Source: Pseudomonadota bacterium | GTDB taxonomy: Bacteria; Myxococcota_A; UBA9042 | Length of the DNA stretch: 38,130 nucleotides | Direction: 5' to 3' | Assembly: GCA_005777155.1 (NCBI GenBank) | Contig: SXNM01000194.1 | Span: forward strand, 1 to 38,130 | Shown: one piece after another, positions 28,449 to 36,631 of the stretch | Layout of the letters: each line of letters begins with the position of its first letter | How positions within the stretch are numbered: the stretch's first letter is position 1 | Position numbers and translations under genes: made by a program | Notes under the pieces: generated by a model | Told to the model about the DNA's origin: nothing | Seen by the model: the letters and a program-made list of their open reading frames with translations, nothing else | Databases searched by the model: none

Positions 28449-28763
28449 CGGCGCCGCCAGCGCCGGAGCTCCGTGCCGCAGCGGCGTGCCGTTCTACGCA
28501 TTGCCGGCGTCGTTGGAGCTTCGTCCGGGACCTTGATCCCCCTTCCGGCGGCCCGTTGCCGGCCGTCCAGCGCGCCGCGAGCCGATGTCGCCCGCAGCGG
28601 CGCGACAGGTCGCGCCGCGCTGATCGCCGAACCGAAGGGTCGTCCTCGGGCGCCCGCCTCGGCGTCGGCGGACCCGGCCCGCCCGCGTGGCGTCGCTGGC
28701 CCCTCATGGCGCCGGGCCCGCCGTCGCGCTGCCGGAGGTGCAGGCCCGGCCCACCGCCCGACC
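28449..28763. other. Convergent intergenic region with a hairpin after the cytochrome gene
   Basis: I find no convincing gene in this 315-base gap. Immediately after the cytochrome stop, CGGCGC (28449-28454) and GCGCCG (28460-28465) form a 6-bp stem with a 5-nt loop, a possible terminator without a T-tract. The rest is GC-rich sequence, and the open frames crossing it have Arg/Ala/Pro shadow composition. Confidence 0.4.
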
Positions 28764-29968
28764 CTAGACGCCGAAGTCGACGCCGACGCCAATGCTCTGT
28801 TCCAGGCGCACGTGCAGGCTGCGCCGCGAGCGAACCATGAGGGTCTGCAGCCGCTGCAGCCGCGCCTCCCAGCGCTGGGCGAGCTCCCGGCCTCGCTCCG
28901 TCCGCCAGTACTGCCTTTCGTGGTGGTGGTGAGAGAGCTCCCATGGCAGCTCATCGTCGTGCCAGGCCAGCACCATCGCCGAAATCCAATCGGCCAGCTC
29001 GTCGAGGTCGAGGCCCTCCTGGAGCGCCAGGGTCTCCAGCCGACGCTGGGCGGTAGCGCTGATGACGCCGCAGACGCGCAGCTCACGCCACGTCGCGAGG
29101 CCACTGCAGTCGGCGATCAGCCCCTGTTCGTAGGCGCGCACCAGCCTCGCGGCGTTGGTCTTGGCGCCGAGCTGTTTGCACGGGACCGGCGCCGGCACCC
29201 AGGCCCCCGTCCGATTCGGCGCGCTCAGGCGGTTCCGATGCGAGTCGTCGTCGAAGCGCCCGACCGCGTCGTGTTGACGGCCGTCGATGTCGTCGACTCG
29301 CTCCTGCAGCCGCTGCACGCTCTGGCTCAGCGTCTTGAAGGGCTTGGGCGCGTGCAGCGGCCGCAGTGCGCTGTGTGTCATCGCGTTGCCGGAGCCCGTC
29401 GGCGCGACGTAGGCGTCGAGTTGGCCGAAGTCGCAGGGAGCGTGATCGAGCGCGAGCGCACCATGGACGAGCTGTTGCGGCACAGACACCGTCTCCGGCT
29501 GACCACTATACCGGCTGTGGTAGCGCCGCGCCGCGACGACGAAGAAGGCCGTGCCGGGGTGGGCGACTTGATAGCGCACGGCGAGCATGACGGCCTCGGT
29601 CTGCGGCAAGGTCCGCACCCGCTGCGCCACAGCCATTCGCGCCAGCCAGGGCTGCGACCGCCGCGCCGGGCGGACGGCGACCTCGAAGCGCTCGCCACCC
29701 ATCTTCACGAAGAGGACGTCCGGCACTGGGCCCTTCACCGCCGCGGCGATCGGCAGCGACTGGCCGGCGGAGACGGTGCGCGGCGGCGGTACCTGCCACT
29801 CGAGCTTTGCGTCGCCAGTGTCGATCTCGCTGATCCGCAACTCCGTTTGGCATAGCCCGGACCACAGTCGAGCGACGCAGGGGGCGACCTCTTCAGGTCT
29901 ATGGAGGACTTCGAGGCGGCCATGGCCGGCCCGGGCGACGTCGGCGCCGAGCGCGGCGTTCGGCGCCG
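28764..29968 (-). CDS. VIT/VWA protein, C-terminal part (continues the preceding frame after a one-base deletion)
   Basis: The coding frame of the VIT/VWA gene continues here, shifted by one base at the CCCC run 29969-29972. Adding one base restores VVMVGAAPNAALGADVARAG, the normal end of a VWA domain. The part then runs through GHGRLEVLHRPEEVAPCVA and a beta-rich stretch (LRISEIDTGDAKLEWQVPP; VLFVKMGGERFEVAV), then a charged region with a helical QSVQRLQERVDD segment. The last about 110 residues include YEQGLIADCSGLATWREL and a His-rich SHHHHERQYW. No independent start signal is evident, so on its own it would not be translated. Restored, the full protein would be 800 residues (31165 to 28764). 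No function is assigned to the C-terminal domain. Confidence 0.7.
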
Positions 29969-31165
29969 CCCCACCATGACCACCGAGACGCGGTGCTTCA
30001 GCTCCTCTGCCGCCTGGACGCTGGCGCGGATGTCGTGGACCTCGCCGTCGGTGATGAGGACGAGGTGGCAGGCTTGGCCGTGGGTCTCGATGTCGGTCCC
30101 GCAGGCGCGGATCGCCGCGGCGACCTCGGTGCCGCCGCAATCGGCCCGCATGACCGCCAACGTGTCGAGCAGGTCTTTGCGCTCGGCGCCGCTCAGCGGC
30201 GCGACAACGCCACGTACAACTTCATGTGCTGTGCCGAAGCGCAAGACGCCGACGGCGTCGTTCGGATCGAGCTTCGCGATCAGCTCGCTGGCGATCGCAC
30301 GGGCGTTGCCGATGCGGTCGCGGCTGTCCATCGAGCCTGAGCAGTCGATCACCAGCAGCAGCCGTAGCGCGTCGGCGGCGTCGTCGGCGTCGGTGGCGGG
30401 GGCCACGAGCTGGCCCAGCAGGATGGTCTCGTCGTGGTCGAGACCGCTGGCCGTAAAGACTACGGGCGGGATGGTCGCGGCCTCGACGACGACCACGACA
30501 TCGCGATCGAGCTCGGCGTCGGGCGGCAGGGTGACCAGAACGTCGCCCCCGAAGGCGTCCGGCGCGATGTGCGCGTGGTGGGTGACGCAGCTCACTCGAG
30601 CGGCGGAGCCGAGGTCGCAGAGCCGGAGCTCGCAGTCGAGGTGATAGCGTGCGAACAGGTTGTGCCGTGGCGCCTCCTCTGGCTGAAAGCCGGCGGCGCC
30701 AGGGTCGCCGTAGCGCTCGCCAATCACCGTCGGCAGGGCGATGTGCACGTGGCCTTCGAAGACCTGGAGCAGGACGCCATAGCGCAACGTGATCTGGCAC
30801 TCGTCGCCCGGCCGAAGCGCGCCGACGCTGCAGGTGATGACCTCACCGAGTCGCACCGAGACCTGCACAGCGGTCTCACCTTCTTTGATGGCCAGCTCAT
30901 AGGCTGAAGCCGCCGATCCCCGCCGGAGCGCCATCGCCCGATGCGTCTCACCGTTCAAAGTGAGTTCGACGTCGAGCAGCGTCGACGCCGGCGGCATGGG
31001 GAAGGTGTAGACAGGCTCGATCAGCACGTTGCCGGTGTGGACGAAGTCGTGCACCACCTCGACGTGCATCAGCAGCCCCTCGACTGCCGCCCGCACCCGC
31101 ACCCCGCGCAGCAGTAGGTCGTGACCGACCCTGTGGCCGAAGCCGCGCACCAAGCTGTCGCTCAT
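29735..31165 (-). CDS. VIT and VWA domain protein, N-terminal part
   Basis: ATG 31165 follows GGAGGAGG and overlaps the merR stop as ATGA. Residues of about 8-135 are a VIT domain (inter-alpha-trypsin-inhibitor type), with IEPVYTFPMPPASTLLDVEL, ALRRGSAASAYELAIKEG and VGALRPGDECQITLRYG. The VWA domain starts at LRLLLVIDCSGSM, giving an intact MIDAS motif D274-x-S276-x-S278. It continues through LIAKLDPNDAVGVLRFG, ADCGGTEVAAAI and LITDGEVHD, so metal-dependent ligand binding is likely. There is no signal peptide, so it should be cytoplasmic. The meaningful frame ends near 29969; residues after VVMVG up to 29735 are out-of-frame sequence. The role is unknown. Coupling to a MerR regulator suggests a sensor or assembly function. 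Confidence 0.8.
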   Translation of the reverse strand: MSDSLVRGFGHRVGHDLLLRGVRVRAAVEGLLMHVEVVHDFVHTGNVLIEPVYTFPMPPASTLLDVELTLNGETHRAMALRRGSAASAYELAIKEGETAVQVSVRLGEVITCSVGALRPGDECQITLRYGVLLQVFEGHVHIALPTVIGERYGDPGAAGFQPEEAPRHNLFARYHLDCELRLCDLGSAARVSCVTHHAHIAPDAFGGDVLVTLPPDAELDRDVVVVVEAATIPPVVFTASGLDHDETILLGQLVAPATDADDAADALRLLLVIDCSGSMDSRDRIGNARAIASELIAKLDPNDAVGVLRFGTAHEVVRGVVAPLSGAERKDLLDTLAVMRADCGGTEVAAAIRACGTDIETHGQACHLVLITDGEVHDIRASVQAAEELKHRVSVVMVGRRRTPRSAPTSPGPAMAASKSSIDLKRSPPASLDCGPGYAKRSCGSARSTLATQSSSGRYRRRAPSPPASRCRSPRR

Positions 31166-31617
31166 CGCTCCTCCTCCGTCGGCGGCGCCGCGCACGCCTG
31201 CACTGCCTGCGTCACCGCAAGCGCCACTCGGCGCAGTTCGCCCTCGCTGAGCTGCAGCTCCCGCTGATCGATGATGAGGGTCAGGCCGCGCCCGATGGCG
31301 ACATGGACGCTCGTCCACATCGCGCCGACCTCTGGTCCGGACCTCGGCAGGCCGCGCAGCGCGCGCAGACGATCGATCACGGCGTCCAGGCGCAGGCCTT
31401 CGCCGGTGAGGCGGCGGGCCTCGACGAGCGCGCTCAGGTGCTCGAGGCCATAAATCGGTGCCCGCGCTGTGCCCTGTGGCCCAGGCAGCAGGCCCCGCTG
31501 GATGTAGTAGCGAATCGTCCGCGCCGGGAGGTGGGTCAACGTCTCGAGATCGGCGAGGCTGTAGTAGGGCCCCGCTGCCGCGGCTGAGGTGGTCTGGTCT
31601 GGCGTCCCATCGTTCAT
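31162..31617 (-). CDS. MerR-family transcriptional regulator
   Basis: This encodes 151 residues from ATG 31617; in-frame ATG 31629 and further codons upstream lie inside the promoter elements. The DNA-binding MerR domain begins at PYYSLADLETLTHLPARTI, then RYYIQRGLLPGPQG (recognition wing) and YGLEHLSALVEARRLTGEGL, followed by a helical segment. The C-terminal about 60 residues (WTSVHVAIGRGLTLIIDQ; LSEGELRRVALAVTQAVQA) contain no Cys cluster or B12-binding motif, so this is not a metal or CarH-type light sensor. There is no Shine-Dalgarno upstream of ATG 31617, consistent with a leaderless message from the promoter described next. Its TGA overlaps the VIT/VWA ATG, so the regulator and the VIT/VWA protein are translationally coupled and probably autoregulated together. 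Confidence 0.88.
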   Translation of the reverse strand: MNDGTPDQTTSAAAAGPYYSLADLETLTHLPARTIRYYIQRGLLPGPQGTARAPIYGLEHLSALVEARRLTGEGLRLDAVIDRLRALRGLPRSGPEVGAMWTSVHVAIGRGLTLIIDQRELQLSEGELRRVALAVTQAVQACAAPPTEEER

Positions 31618-31653
31618 GACAGTAATCATGACACAATAACTGTCGCAATGCAA
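31618..31653 (-). promoter_or_regulatory. Promoter with overlapping dyad operator for merR-VIT/VWA
   Basis: Read on the minus strand, TTGCAT (31653-31648) and CATGAT (31630-31625) are 17 bases apart, a reasonable -35/-10 pair. Across them lies an exact dyad, GACAGT (31644-31639) and ACTGTC (31623-31618), separated by 15 bases, with two TGTCATGA direct copies partly overlapping its right half. This is where a MerR protein would bind to control its own gene. Transcription would start within a base or two of the ATG at 31617. The region is also AT-rich compared with its surroundings. Confidence 0.55.
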
Positions 31654-32000
31654 GCAGCTCGGTGCCTGCCGGAGATCTTTCCGTGTGAGGCGAGAAAACA
31701 GACTTGGTATCAAGATATTGTGCTACGTCCGTGCCAGCGCGGTCTGCGCCGAGAGCGCCTCGCTGAGAGGCGGCCGTGGCGACAGGCGTCGACCCGACAT
31801 CCTCGTCGTCTGTCGAACTGGCGCAGGTGCTCGATCCTCAGCGCGGTGGCCGCTGAGCCTGCTGGACCTCAACGTCGCAGCCGCGTCCAGACCCTTGCAA
31901 CTGCTGGCTGCCCCAGACGGCGATTTGGCGCGCGGCGAACCGGCGCCAACAAGCGTAGAGGCCAAGGGCCGGCGCCTAGGGTCAGTCCGACGTCACCGCT
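31654..32000. other. Intergenic region with two hairpins between the methyltransferase and merR genes
   Basis: No supportable gene is present. There are two exact short hairpins: CGCCTC-GCTGA-GAGGCG at 31756-31772 and CTCAGCG-(7 nt)-CGCTGAG at 31837-31857. Both carry the word GCTGA(G), which also appears in the stronger hairpin at 32001-32031. The sequence near 31690-31730 is noticeably AT-richer (ACTTGGTATCAAGATATTG), as for a promoter region. A small structured RNA is possible but cannot be supported from one sequence. Confidence 0.4.
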
Positions 32001-32031
32001 GGCCGCTGAGCGCGCGGCGGACTCAGCGGCC
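32001..32031 (-). terminator. Strong hairpin downstream of the RNA methyltransferase gene
   Basis: GGCCGCTGAG (32001-32010) and CTCAGCGGCC (32022-32031) are exact reverse complements, giving a 10-bp stem with an 11-nt loop. It lies about 90 bases past the stop of the minus-strand methyltransferase gene and would end that transcript. There is no T-tract on either side, so termination, if any, would be of the GC-hairpin type. Confidence 0.5.
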
Positions 32032-32120
32032 GAGCCCGGGCGCGCGTCCGCCCGCTTCGGTAGGGTGCGGCGGCGTGCCACGCAGGTCGCCACCGCCTCC
32101 CAGGCCCTGTGCTGCGCTCG

Positions 32121-33521
32121 CTAGGAGCGATCGAACGCTGCGTCGGCCCGTATCATGGCGACGACCACTTCGAAGTGGTGGGTGTGCGGCATCGTATCGA
32201 CCCAGCTCGCAGAGACACGCCGGTAGCCCGCCGCCGCCAGCGTCTGTAGGTCGCGCCGCAGGGTGTTGGGCGCGCACGACACATAGACCAACCCCGCCGG
32301 CTGGCGCCAGGCCGCCTGCTCGCAGACACCCTTGGCGCCTTGACGGCCGGGATCGAGGAGCCACAGCGTGTCGCCTCCGCCCGGTAGCGGCAGCGACTCT
32401 GCGTCGCCCTGCGTCAGCTCGAGCTGACCGGCGTCGCGCCCAGCGCCAAGCACCGCACCGTGGAGCGCCTCGGCGCGCTCCACCGCGGCGATATCGAGCT
32501 CCACGCTGCGTACCCGCCCGGCGACGTCGAGCAACAGCGGCGTCAGGTTGCCGCTGCCGGAGAACAGGTCGAGCCCGAGCGCGAAGGGACGGCCCCGCCG
32601 CCGGACAAGCTCGCGCAATCCGGCCCGCACGGCGGCTCGGATCGCGATGTTGCCCTCGACCGACGCTTGGCAGAAGCCGCCGGCAGCCGCCCACTCTGTG
32701 GTCGCGTCCCCTTCATCCTTGAGGGCCACCCGCACCGCTCCCACCGAGAGCGCCAGCCCAGGCGCCTGCACCTGCAGGCCGACGATCGGCGCGCCGCCGT
32801 CCGGGGGCGTCTCCGCGAGGAACCCCTCCAGTGCCGCCACCGAAGGCGCTGGAGCCCCGCTTCGCAGCCGCACGTGCAGGGCAAGGAGCGCGCCGCCGTC
32901 GCCCAGCGTCATCAGCAGCTCCCCCTCTTCGACGAAGGGCGCCGCAAAAGCCCGCAGCCGCGGCAGCCAAGCGTCGAGGCCCGCCACCAGCTGCGGGCAA
33001 CGCTCAAGCGCTACGAGCTCGGCGCTCCGTGCTGCCATCAGGCCCACACGCAGCTGCCCCCCTTGCCGTCGCAGGTGCAGCCGCGCGCGTCGCCGCCAAG
33101 CGAGCGGCGCACCCCCGCCGAGCCCGGCCAGGGCTGCGTCAGCATCGGCGGCGAGTGTGAGTGGCTGCAGCGCCCGTTCGGCCAGCCCGGCGCGGAATCG
33201 TCGCTGGCGCGCTGGCATCACGTGCTGCAGGCCGCAGCCGCCACAGCGGTCCGCCACCGGGCAGGGCGGACTGACCCGGTCCGGCGAGGCGGTGAGCAGC
33301 TTCACGATCTGGGCACGCAGGACGCCCTGACGCCGACTCGGCGCGCTGATCTGGACCCGGTCACCCGGCACAGCCAGCGGTATTAGCACCGCTTCCCCAC
33401 TCGGCAGCCGCGCGACTCCATCGCCCAGGCCCGCCAGATCGACAACCTCGACCTCCAGCGGCGACTGTCGCGTCGCGGACCCGGTCGGTTGCGCCCGCGG
33501 CGCTCGCACTTGACTTGACAT
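32121..33521 (-). CDS. RumA/TrmA-type 23S rRNA (uracil-5-)-methyltransferase
   Basis: This encodes 466 residues. It uses S-adenosylmethionine to methylate C5 of a uridine in RNA, most likely 23S rRNA. The N-terminus (residues of about 20-75) is a TRAM domain with VVDLAGLGDGVARLPSGEAV. Four cluster cysteines are in place: C87, C93 and C96 (CPVADRCGGCGLQH) and C175 (ERCPQL), predicting a 4Fe-4S cluster as in RumA. The methyltransferase core has GLDLFSGSGNLTPLL and LLDPGRQGAKGV (the family usually has DPPR). The catalytic nucleophile is C416 in YVSCAPNTLRRD, with the general base E451 near HTHHFE. The exact target (U1939 or U747 type) cannot be assigned. ATG 33521 is divergent from the OB-fold lipoprotein, 56 bases away. 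Confidence 0.9.
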   Translation of the reverse strand: MSSQVRAPRAQPTGSATRQSPLEVEVVDLAGLGDGVARLPSGEAVLIPLAVPGDRVQISAPSRRQGVLRAQIVKLLTASPDRVSPPCPVADRCGGCGLQHVMPARQRRFRAGLAERALQPLTLAADADAALAGLGGGAPLAWRRRARLHLRRQGGQLRVGLMAARSAELVALERCPQLVAGLDAWLPRLRAFAAPFVEEGELLMTLGDGGALLALHVRLRSGAPAPSVAALEGFLAETPPDGGAPIVGLQVQAPGLALSVGAVRVALKDEGDATTEWAAAGGFCQASVEGNIAIRAAVRAGLRELVRRRGRPFALGLDLFSGSGNLTPLLLDVAGRVRSVELDIAAVERAEALHGAVLGAGRDAGQLELTQGDAESLPLPGGGDTLWLLDPGRQGAKGVCEQAAWRQPAGLVYVSCAPNTLRRDLQTLAAAGYRRVSASWVDTMPHTHHFEVVVAMIRADAAFDRS

Positions 33522-33577
33522 TCCTAGCGTTCCTAGCCTGCCCAGCCCCGCGACCAATGCGACGGCGGAGGATTGGA

Positions 33578-34735
33578 ATGAACAGCGTCCTGCGGCCACA
33601 ACAGCCTTCTCTCGTCTACCTCGTGGGATGCGCGGTGCTCTTCGCGGCCAGCGCCTGCACGACCAGCAGCGGCGGCGGTGGCAGCCTGGCGGTGCCATGC
33701 GCCCTCGACGGTAGCTGCCCGCTGAACATGGTCTGCTCGGGCACCATCTGCGTCGCCAACGGAGACGCCTTCGGCGGCGGCGCAGGCGACACCGCGGGCG
33801 GCGACGGCGCTGGAGCAGCTGACGCCGGCGGCGGTACAGGGGGAGACGCCGACGCCGCCCCAGCCGACACCGCCCCAGCCGACACCGCCCCAGCCGACAT
33901 CGCCCCAGCCGACACCGCCCCAGCCGACACCGCCCCAGCCGACACCGCCCCAGCCGACACCGCCCCAGCCGACACCGCCCAGACCGACACCGCCCCAGCC
34001 GACACCGGCGGCTCCGATGCCCAGGGCGCTCAGGGTGTATCGATCGCCGGGCTGCAGCAGGGCACCGCCAGCGTCGTCTGTGCAAAGACCGATGGCGAGG
34101 CGACAACCGTCTCTGCTGCCAACCTTGAGGTCGGCATCGCCACGGCGCCCATCGCCGCGCTCGGCACCCTGCGCGTCTTCTACCTGCGCCCCGAAGGCGC
34201 TCCCGCTCAGAACGGCAGCTACCAGGGCATCAAGGTCGTCGTGTTTGGCAAAGAACCGCTGGCCGTCGCCGCCGGCGATCGCGTCCGGGTCAAGGGCGAC
34301 GTCGTCGAGTACTTCTGCGAGACCGAGATCAAGACCGACGCCGGGAAGGTCGAGGTGCTCGGGCAGTCGTCCTTTGCCCCTCAGCCCTACGTGGTCTCGA
34401 CCGGTGATCTGGCAGCGAGCTCGGCAGGGAGCGAGAAGTTCGAGGGTGTCTACGTCGAGCTGCAGAACGTCGCCATCGTCTCGGCCAACGTCATCGGCAG
34501 CGACGGCAAACCCCACGGCTCCTTCGCCGTGGCGCAGATCGGCAGCTCGTCGCCAGAAGTCCACGTCGGGCCAACCGCCGGGACCACCTTCACCAAGAAG
34601 AACCCGAAGACCGGCGAGACCCTCACCGTCTTCGTCGGCAACGAGGTGTTTGCGTCGATTCGCGGCCACTTGACCTACTCGTTCGGGACGTTCCAGCTGC
34701 GCCCGACCTCCAGCGCCGACCTCGTCGCCAAGTAG
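33578..34735 (+). CDS. Lipoprotein with APADT tandem-repeat linker and OB-fold-like domain
   Basis: This encodes 385 residues. ATG 33578 is preceded by GGAGGA; the upstream ATG in frame lies in the divergent promoter region. The signal peptide ends AASAC (Cys27). A short Cys module ([18 protein letters not shown]) is followed by a Gly/Ala/Asp linker and ten five-residue repeats of mostly APADT. The C-terminal domain (about residues 150-385) is beta-rich, with [55 protein letters not shown] and [15 protein letters not shown]. The phrase [14 protein letters not shown] is typical of OB-fold domains found in exported nucleic-acid-binding or nuclease-associated proteins. No nuclease motif is visible. 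A tethered surface protein of unknown ligand is inferred. Confidence 0.8.
   Translation: MNSVLRPQQPSLVYLVGCAVLFAASACTTSSGGGGSLAVPCALDGSCPLNMVCSGTICVANGDAFGGGAGDTAGGDGAGAADAGGGTGGDADAAPADTAPADTAPADIAPADTAPADTAPADTAPADTAPADTAQTDTAPADTGGSDAQGAQGVSIAGLQQGTASVVCAKTDGEATTVSAANLEVGIATAPIAALGTLRVFYLRPEGAPAQNGSYQGIKVVVFGKEPLAVAAGDRVRVKGDVVEYFCETEIKTDAGKVEVLGQSSFAPQPYVVSTGDLAASSAGSEKFEGVYVELQNVAIVSANVIGSDGKPHGSFAVAQIGSSSPEVHVGPTAGTTFTKKNPKTGETLTVFVGNEVFASIRGHLTYSFGTFQLRPTSSADLVAK
33857..34006 (+). repeat. In-frame 15-bp tandem repeat, ten units
   Basis: The unit GCCCCAGCCGACACC (Ala-Pro-Ala-Asp-Thr) is repeated ten times in frame inside the lipoprotein gene. Eight units encode APADT; the third reads APADI through one C-to-T change, and the ninth reads AQTDT. 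Adjacent copies are otherwise almost identical at the DNA level, showing recent expansion, and the array length is likely to vary between strains. Confidence 0.95.
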
Positions 34736-34744
34736 GAGACGGCC

Positions 34745-34786
34745 GCGGCGCGCTCCGCCGCCCGGGTTGGGTGCCGCCGAACGGCA
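34745..34786. terminator. Two hairpins between convergent genes
   Basis: GCGGCG-CGCTC-CGCCGC (34745-34761) is an exact 6-bp stem, and TGCCG-CCGAA-CGGCA (34772-34786) is an exact 5-bp stem. Both lie in the 82-base gap between the OB-fold lipoprotein stop and the M23 peptidase stop, where a shared terminator would be expected. There is no T-tract. Confidence 0.4.
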
Positions 34787-34817
34787 GTCCCGCCGGCCGG
34801 CCGCAGCTCTGTCTCGA

Positions 34818-36341
34818 TCAGCTGGCGTCGCCGCTGCGGCGGTCGATCTTCTCAATGAGGCTCAGCAGCTCGGCCGCGGCACGGTCGAACAGCTTGCGGT
34901 CACGGCTATCGACCGACGGACCCTCATCGTCGCGCACCGACATCGGATCGACATGGGCGCCCTTGTGGCGAATCCCGAGGTGTAGATGCGATGCCGTCGA
35001 GCGGCCACTGCTGCCGACACCGCCGATGACCTGGCCGCGCCTGACCTGCTGACCCGCGCGCACGCTGCGGTCAATGCTCGACAAGTGCAGGTAGTCACTG
35101 CCGTATCCGCGAGCGTGGCGGAGCTTGATGTACCGCCCGGCGACGTGGTCGCGACCGACAGCGACGACGACCCCTTCAGCCACGGCGCGCACCGGCGTGC
35201 CCGCCGAGGCCGCGAGATCGATGCCCAAGTGAGGGCGCATCTGCAACAAGATCGGGTGCATACGCATACCAAAGCCAGAGGTGAACCGCGCCCCGGGCAC
35301 CGGCTCGCGCAGGAAGAAGGCACCAAAGCCCTTGCCATCCGGCGTGAAGTAGCCGTGCGACGCCTCGCCATCAAAGCGCAGCGCCGTGTGGCGGCCCGCG
35401 GCGCCGCGGTAGTCGACCGCCAGCAGACCGGTCACACGCACCGTCTCGCCGGCAGCGACCAGCTCCTCGAAGACGACCCGCAGCTCATCGCCCACTTGGA
35501 CGTCACGCTCGAGGTCGAGCCGCTCCTCAAGCACTTGCGCCAACATACCGATGAGGGCGTCACCATGGCCGCAGCGTGTCAGCGATACCGCGAGGCTGCC
35601 ACGCATCCCGCAGCGCAGGACGCGCCGCACGATCTCACCGGGAACGCCCCCCAGCTCGGCGCGGAAGCGGAGGCTGGCGTCGGCATCGCCGGTCAGCGCC
35701 AACGCATCCTCCAGCAGCCGGGCCTTGGCCTCGCCCTTGCCTGATCGACCCTCGCTCGGCAGGCGCGACACTGTGACCGCGTCGGCTCCTTGAGCGTTGG
35801 AGATCACCACCTCGCGCAGCGCCGCCGCGTCGAGCGGGCTGTCCTCATCGAAGCGGGCCAGCAGCCGTGTGCCCGGCCGCAGCTTGCGGGGGTCACGCAG
35901 CGTGCGGTAGGCATCGATCACGCCTCGCGCCGCCTCGCCATGAATGTAGAGCGCCGCCAGCGCGCCCTCGAGCGTGGAGCCGGCCTCAATGACCCCGGCG
36001 CGCTCGATCAGCGTCGCCAGCGGCTGAACCGGGGCGCCGGCGATGCGGCTGGCCGACTCCTCGACCGGCGGCGGCACCTCGGACGGACCTCCTGGGCTGC
36101 GCCCAGCTGGGTAGGCGCGGGCCGCGTCTGCCCCACCTGTCGCTGCACCGGCGGCCTCGACACGCTCGGACCGCAGCGACTCCAGCCGCGTCTGGGCGTC
36201 GAGGGGGGCGGGTTCGGCGTGATCGCCCTCGCCCCACCACAGGTGAGCGGCGACGACCAACGCGATCGCCGACAGGGCGCCGAAAGGGAGCGAGGCGCGC
36301 TGCGCCCGACCCGATCGCCAACCGCCGCCCTGCAAACGCAT
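34818..36341 (-). CDS. M23-family (LytM/lysostaphin-type) metallopeptidase
   Basis: This encodes 507 residues. A basic N-terminus is followed by one hydrophobic helix (FGALSAIALVVAAHLWW), so the protein is probably inner-membrane anchored with the rest in the periplasm. Residues of about 100-330 form OapA/LysM-like and beta-rich regions found in DacB/NlpD-type M23 proteins (GVIEAGSTLEGALAAL; DVQVGDELRVVFEELV). The peptidase domain begins at GARFTSGFGMRMHPIL, with zinc ligands H371 and D375 (RPHLGIDLA) and H454 (SHLHLG), and catalytic-site H419 and H452. All key residues are present, so it should be an active peptidoglycan endopeptidase rather than an EnvC/NlpD-type inactive activator. The ATG follows GGGGGT. 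Confidence 0.9.
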   Translation of the reverse strand: MRLQGGGWRSGRAQRASLPFGALSAIALVVAAHLWWGEGDHAEPAPLDAQTRLESLRSERVEAAGAATGGADAARAYPAGRSPGGPSEVPPPVEESASRIAGAPVQPLATLIERAGVIEAGSTLEGALAALYIHGEAARGVIDAYRTLRDPRKLRPGTRLLARFDEDSPLDAAALREVVISNAQGADAVTVSRLPSEGRSGKGEAKARLLEDALALTGDADASLRFRAELGGVPGEIVRRVLRCGMRGSLAVSLTRCGHGDALIGMLAQVLEERLDLERDVQVGDELRVVFEELVAAGETVRVTGLLAVDYRGAAGRHTALRFDGEASHGYFTPDGKGFGAFFLREPVPGARFTSGFGMRMHPILLQMRPHLGIDLAASAGTPVRAVAEGVVVAVGRDHVAGRYIKLRHARGYGSDYLHLSSIDRSVRAGQQVRRGQVIGGVGSSGRSTASHLHLGIRHKGAHVDPMSVRDDEGPSVDSRDRKLFDRAAAELLSLIEKIDRRSGDAS

Positions 36342-36468
36342 CGGACCCCCGCTGCGAGTCGTGTCCCGCTCAGCGGAGACTGTGCGTCAGAGTGGCGATC
36401 TTGTCAACGCGGCCTGCCCTCCGCGACCGCGCCAGCTGGCTTCCCGCCGTGGAATTCTCATGCACCTC

Positions 36469-36496
36469 TTGCAGAAGTCGCCCGCGCGCGTACACT
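36469..36496 (+). promoter_or_regulatory. Candidate promoter upstream of the small membrane protein and korA
   Basis: TTGCAG (36469-36474) and TACACT (36491-36496) are separated by 16 bases in the intergenic region divergent from the M23 gene. Transcription would begin near 36503, leaving a leader of about 130 bases before ATG 36632. Within that leader AGGCGCC (36557-36563) can pair with GGCGCCT (36589-36595). Confidence 0.35.
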
Positions 36497-36631
36497 TCGC
36501 GCCCCGGCCGCTAGGGTAGGGTCGGGCGCGTCGCGCTTGGCCCCTGTAGAGGGTTCAGGCGCCGTCAGGGTATAGGCGTCGGCAGGCGGGCGCCTCACCA
36601 ATCCAATCGGGTCGCGGCCGCGGAGCAGATC

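Noticed and set aside
31723-31965. Minus-strand open frame of 80 codons upstream of merR
   Set aside because: Low-complexity Ala/Ser/Arg composition with no start signal or recognisable feature, and it crosses one of the hairpins (31837-31857) and abuts another.
31685-32722. Long plus-strand frame of 345 codons
   Set aside because: It overlaps the well-supported methyltransferase on the other strand and has Arg/Ala/Pro shadow composition.
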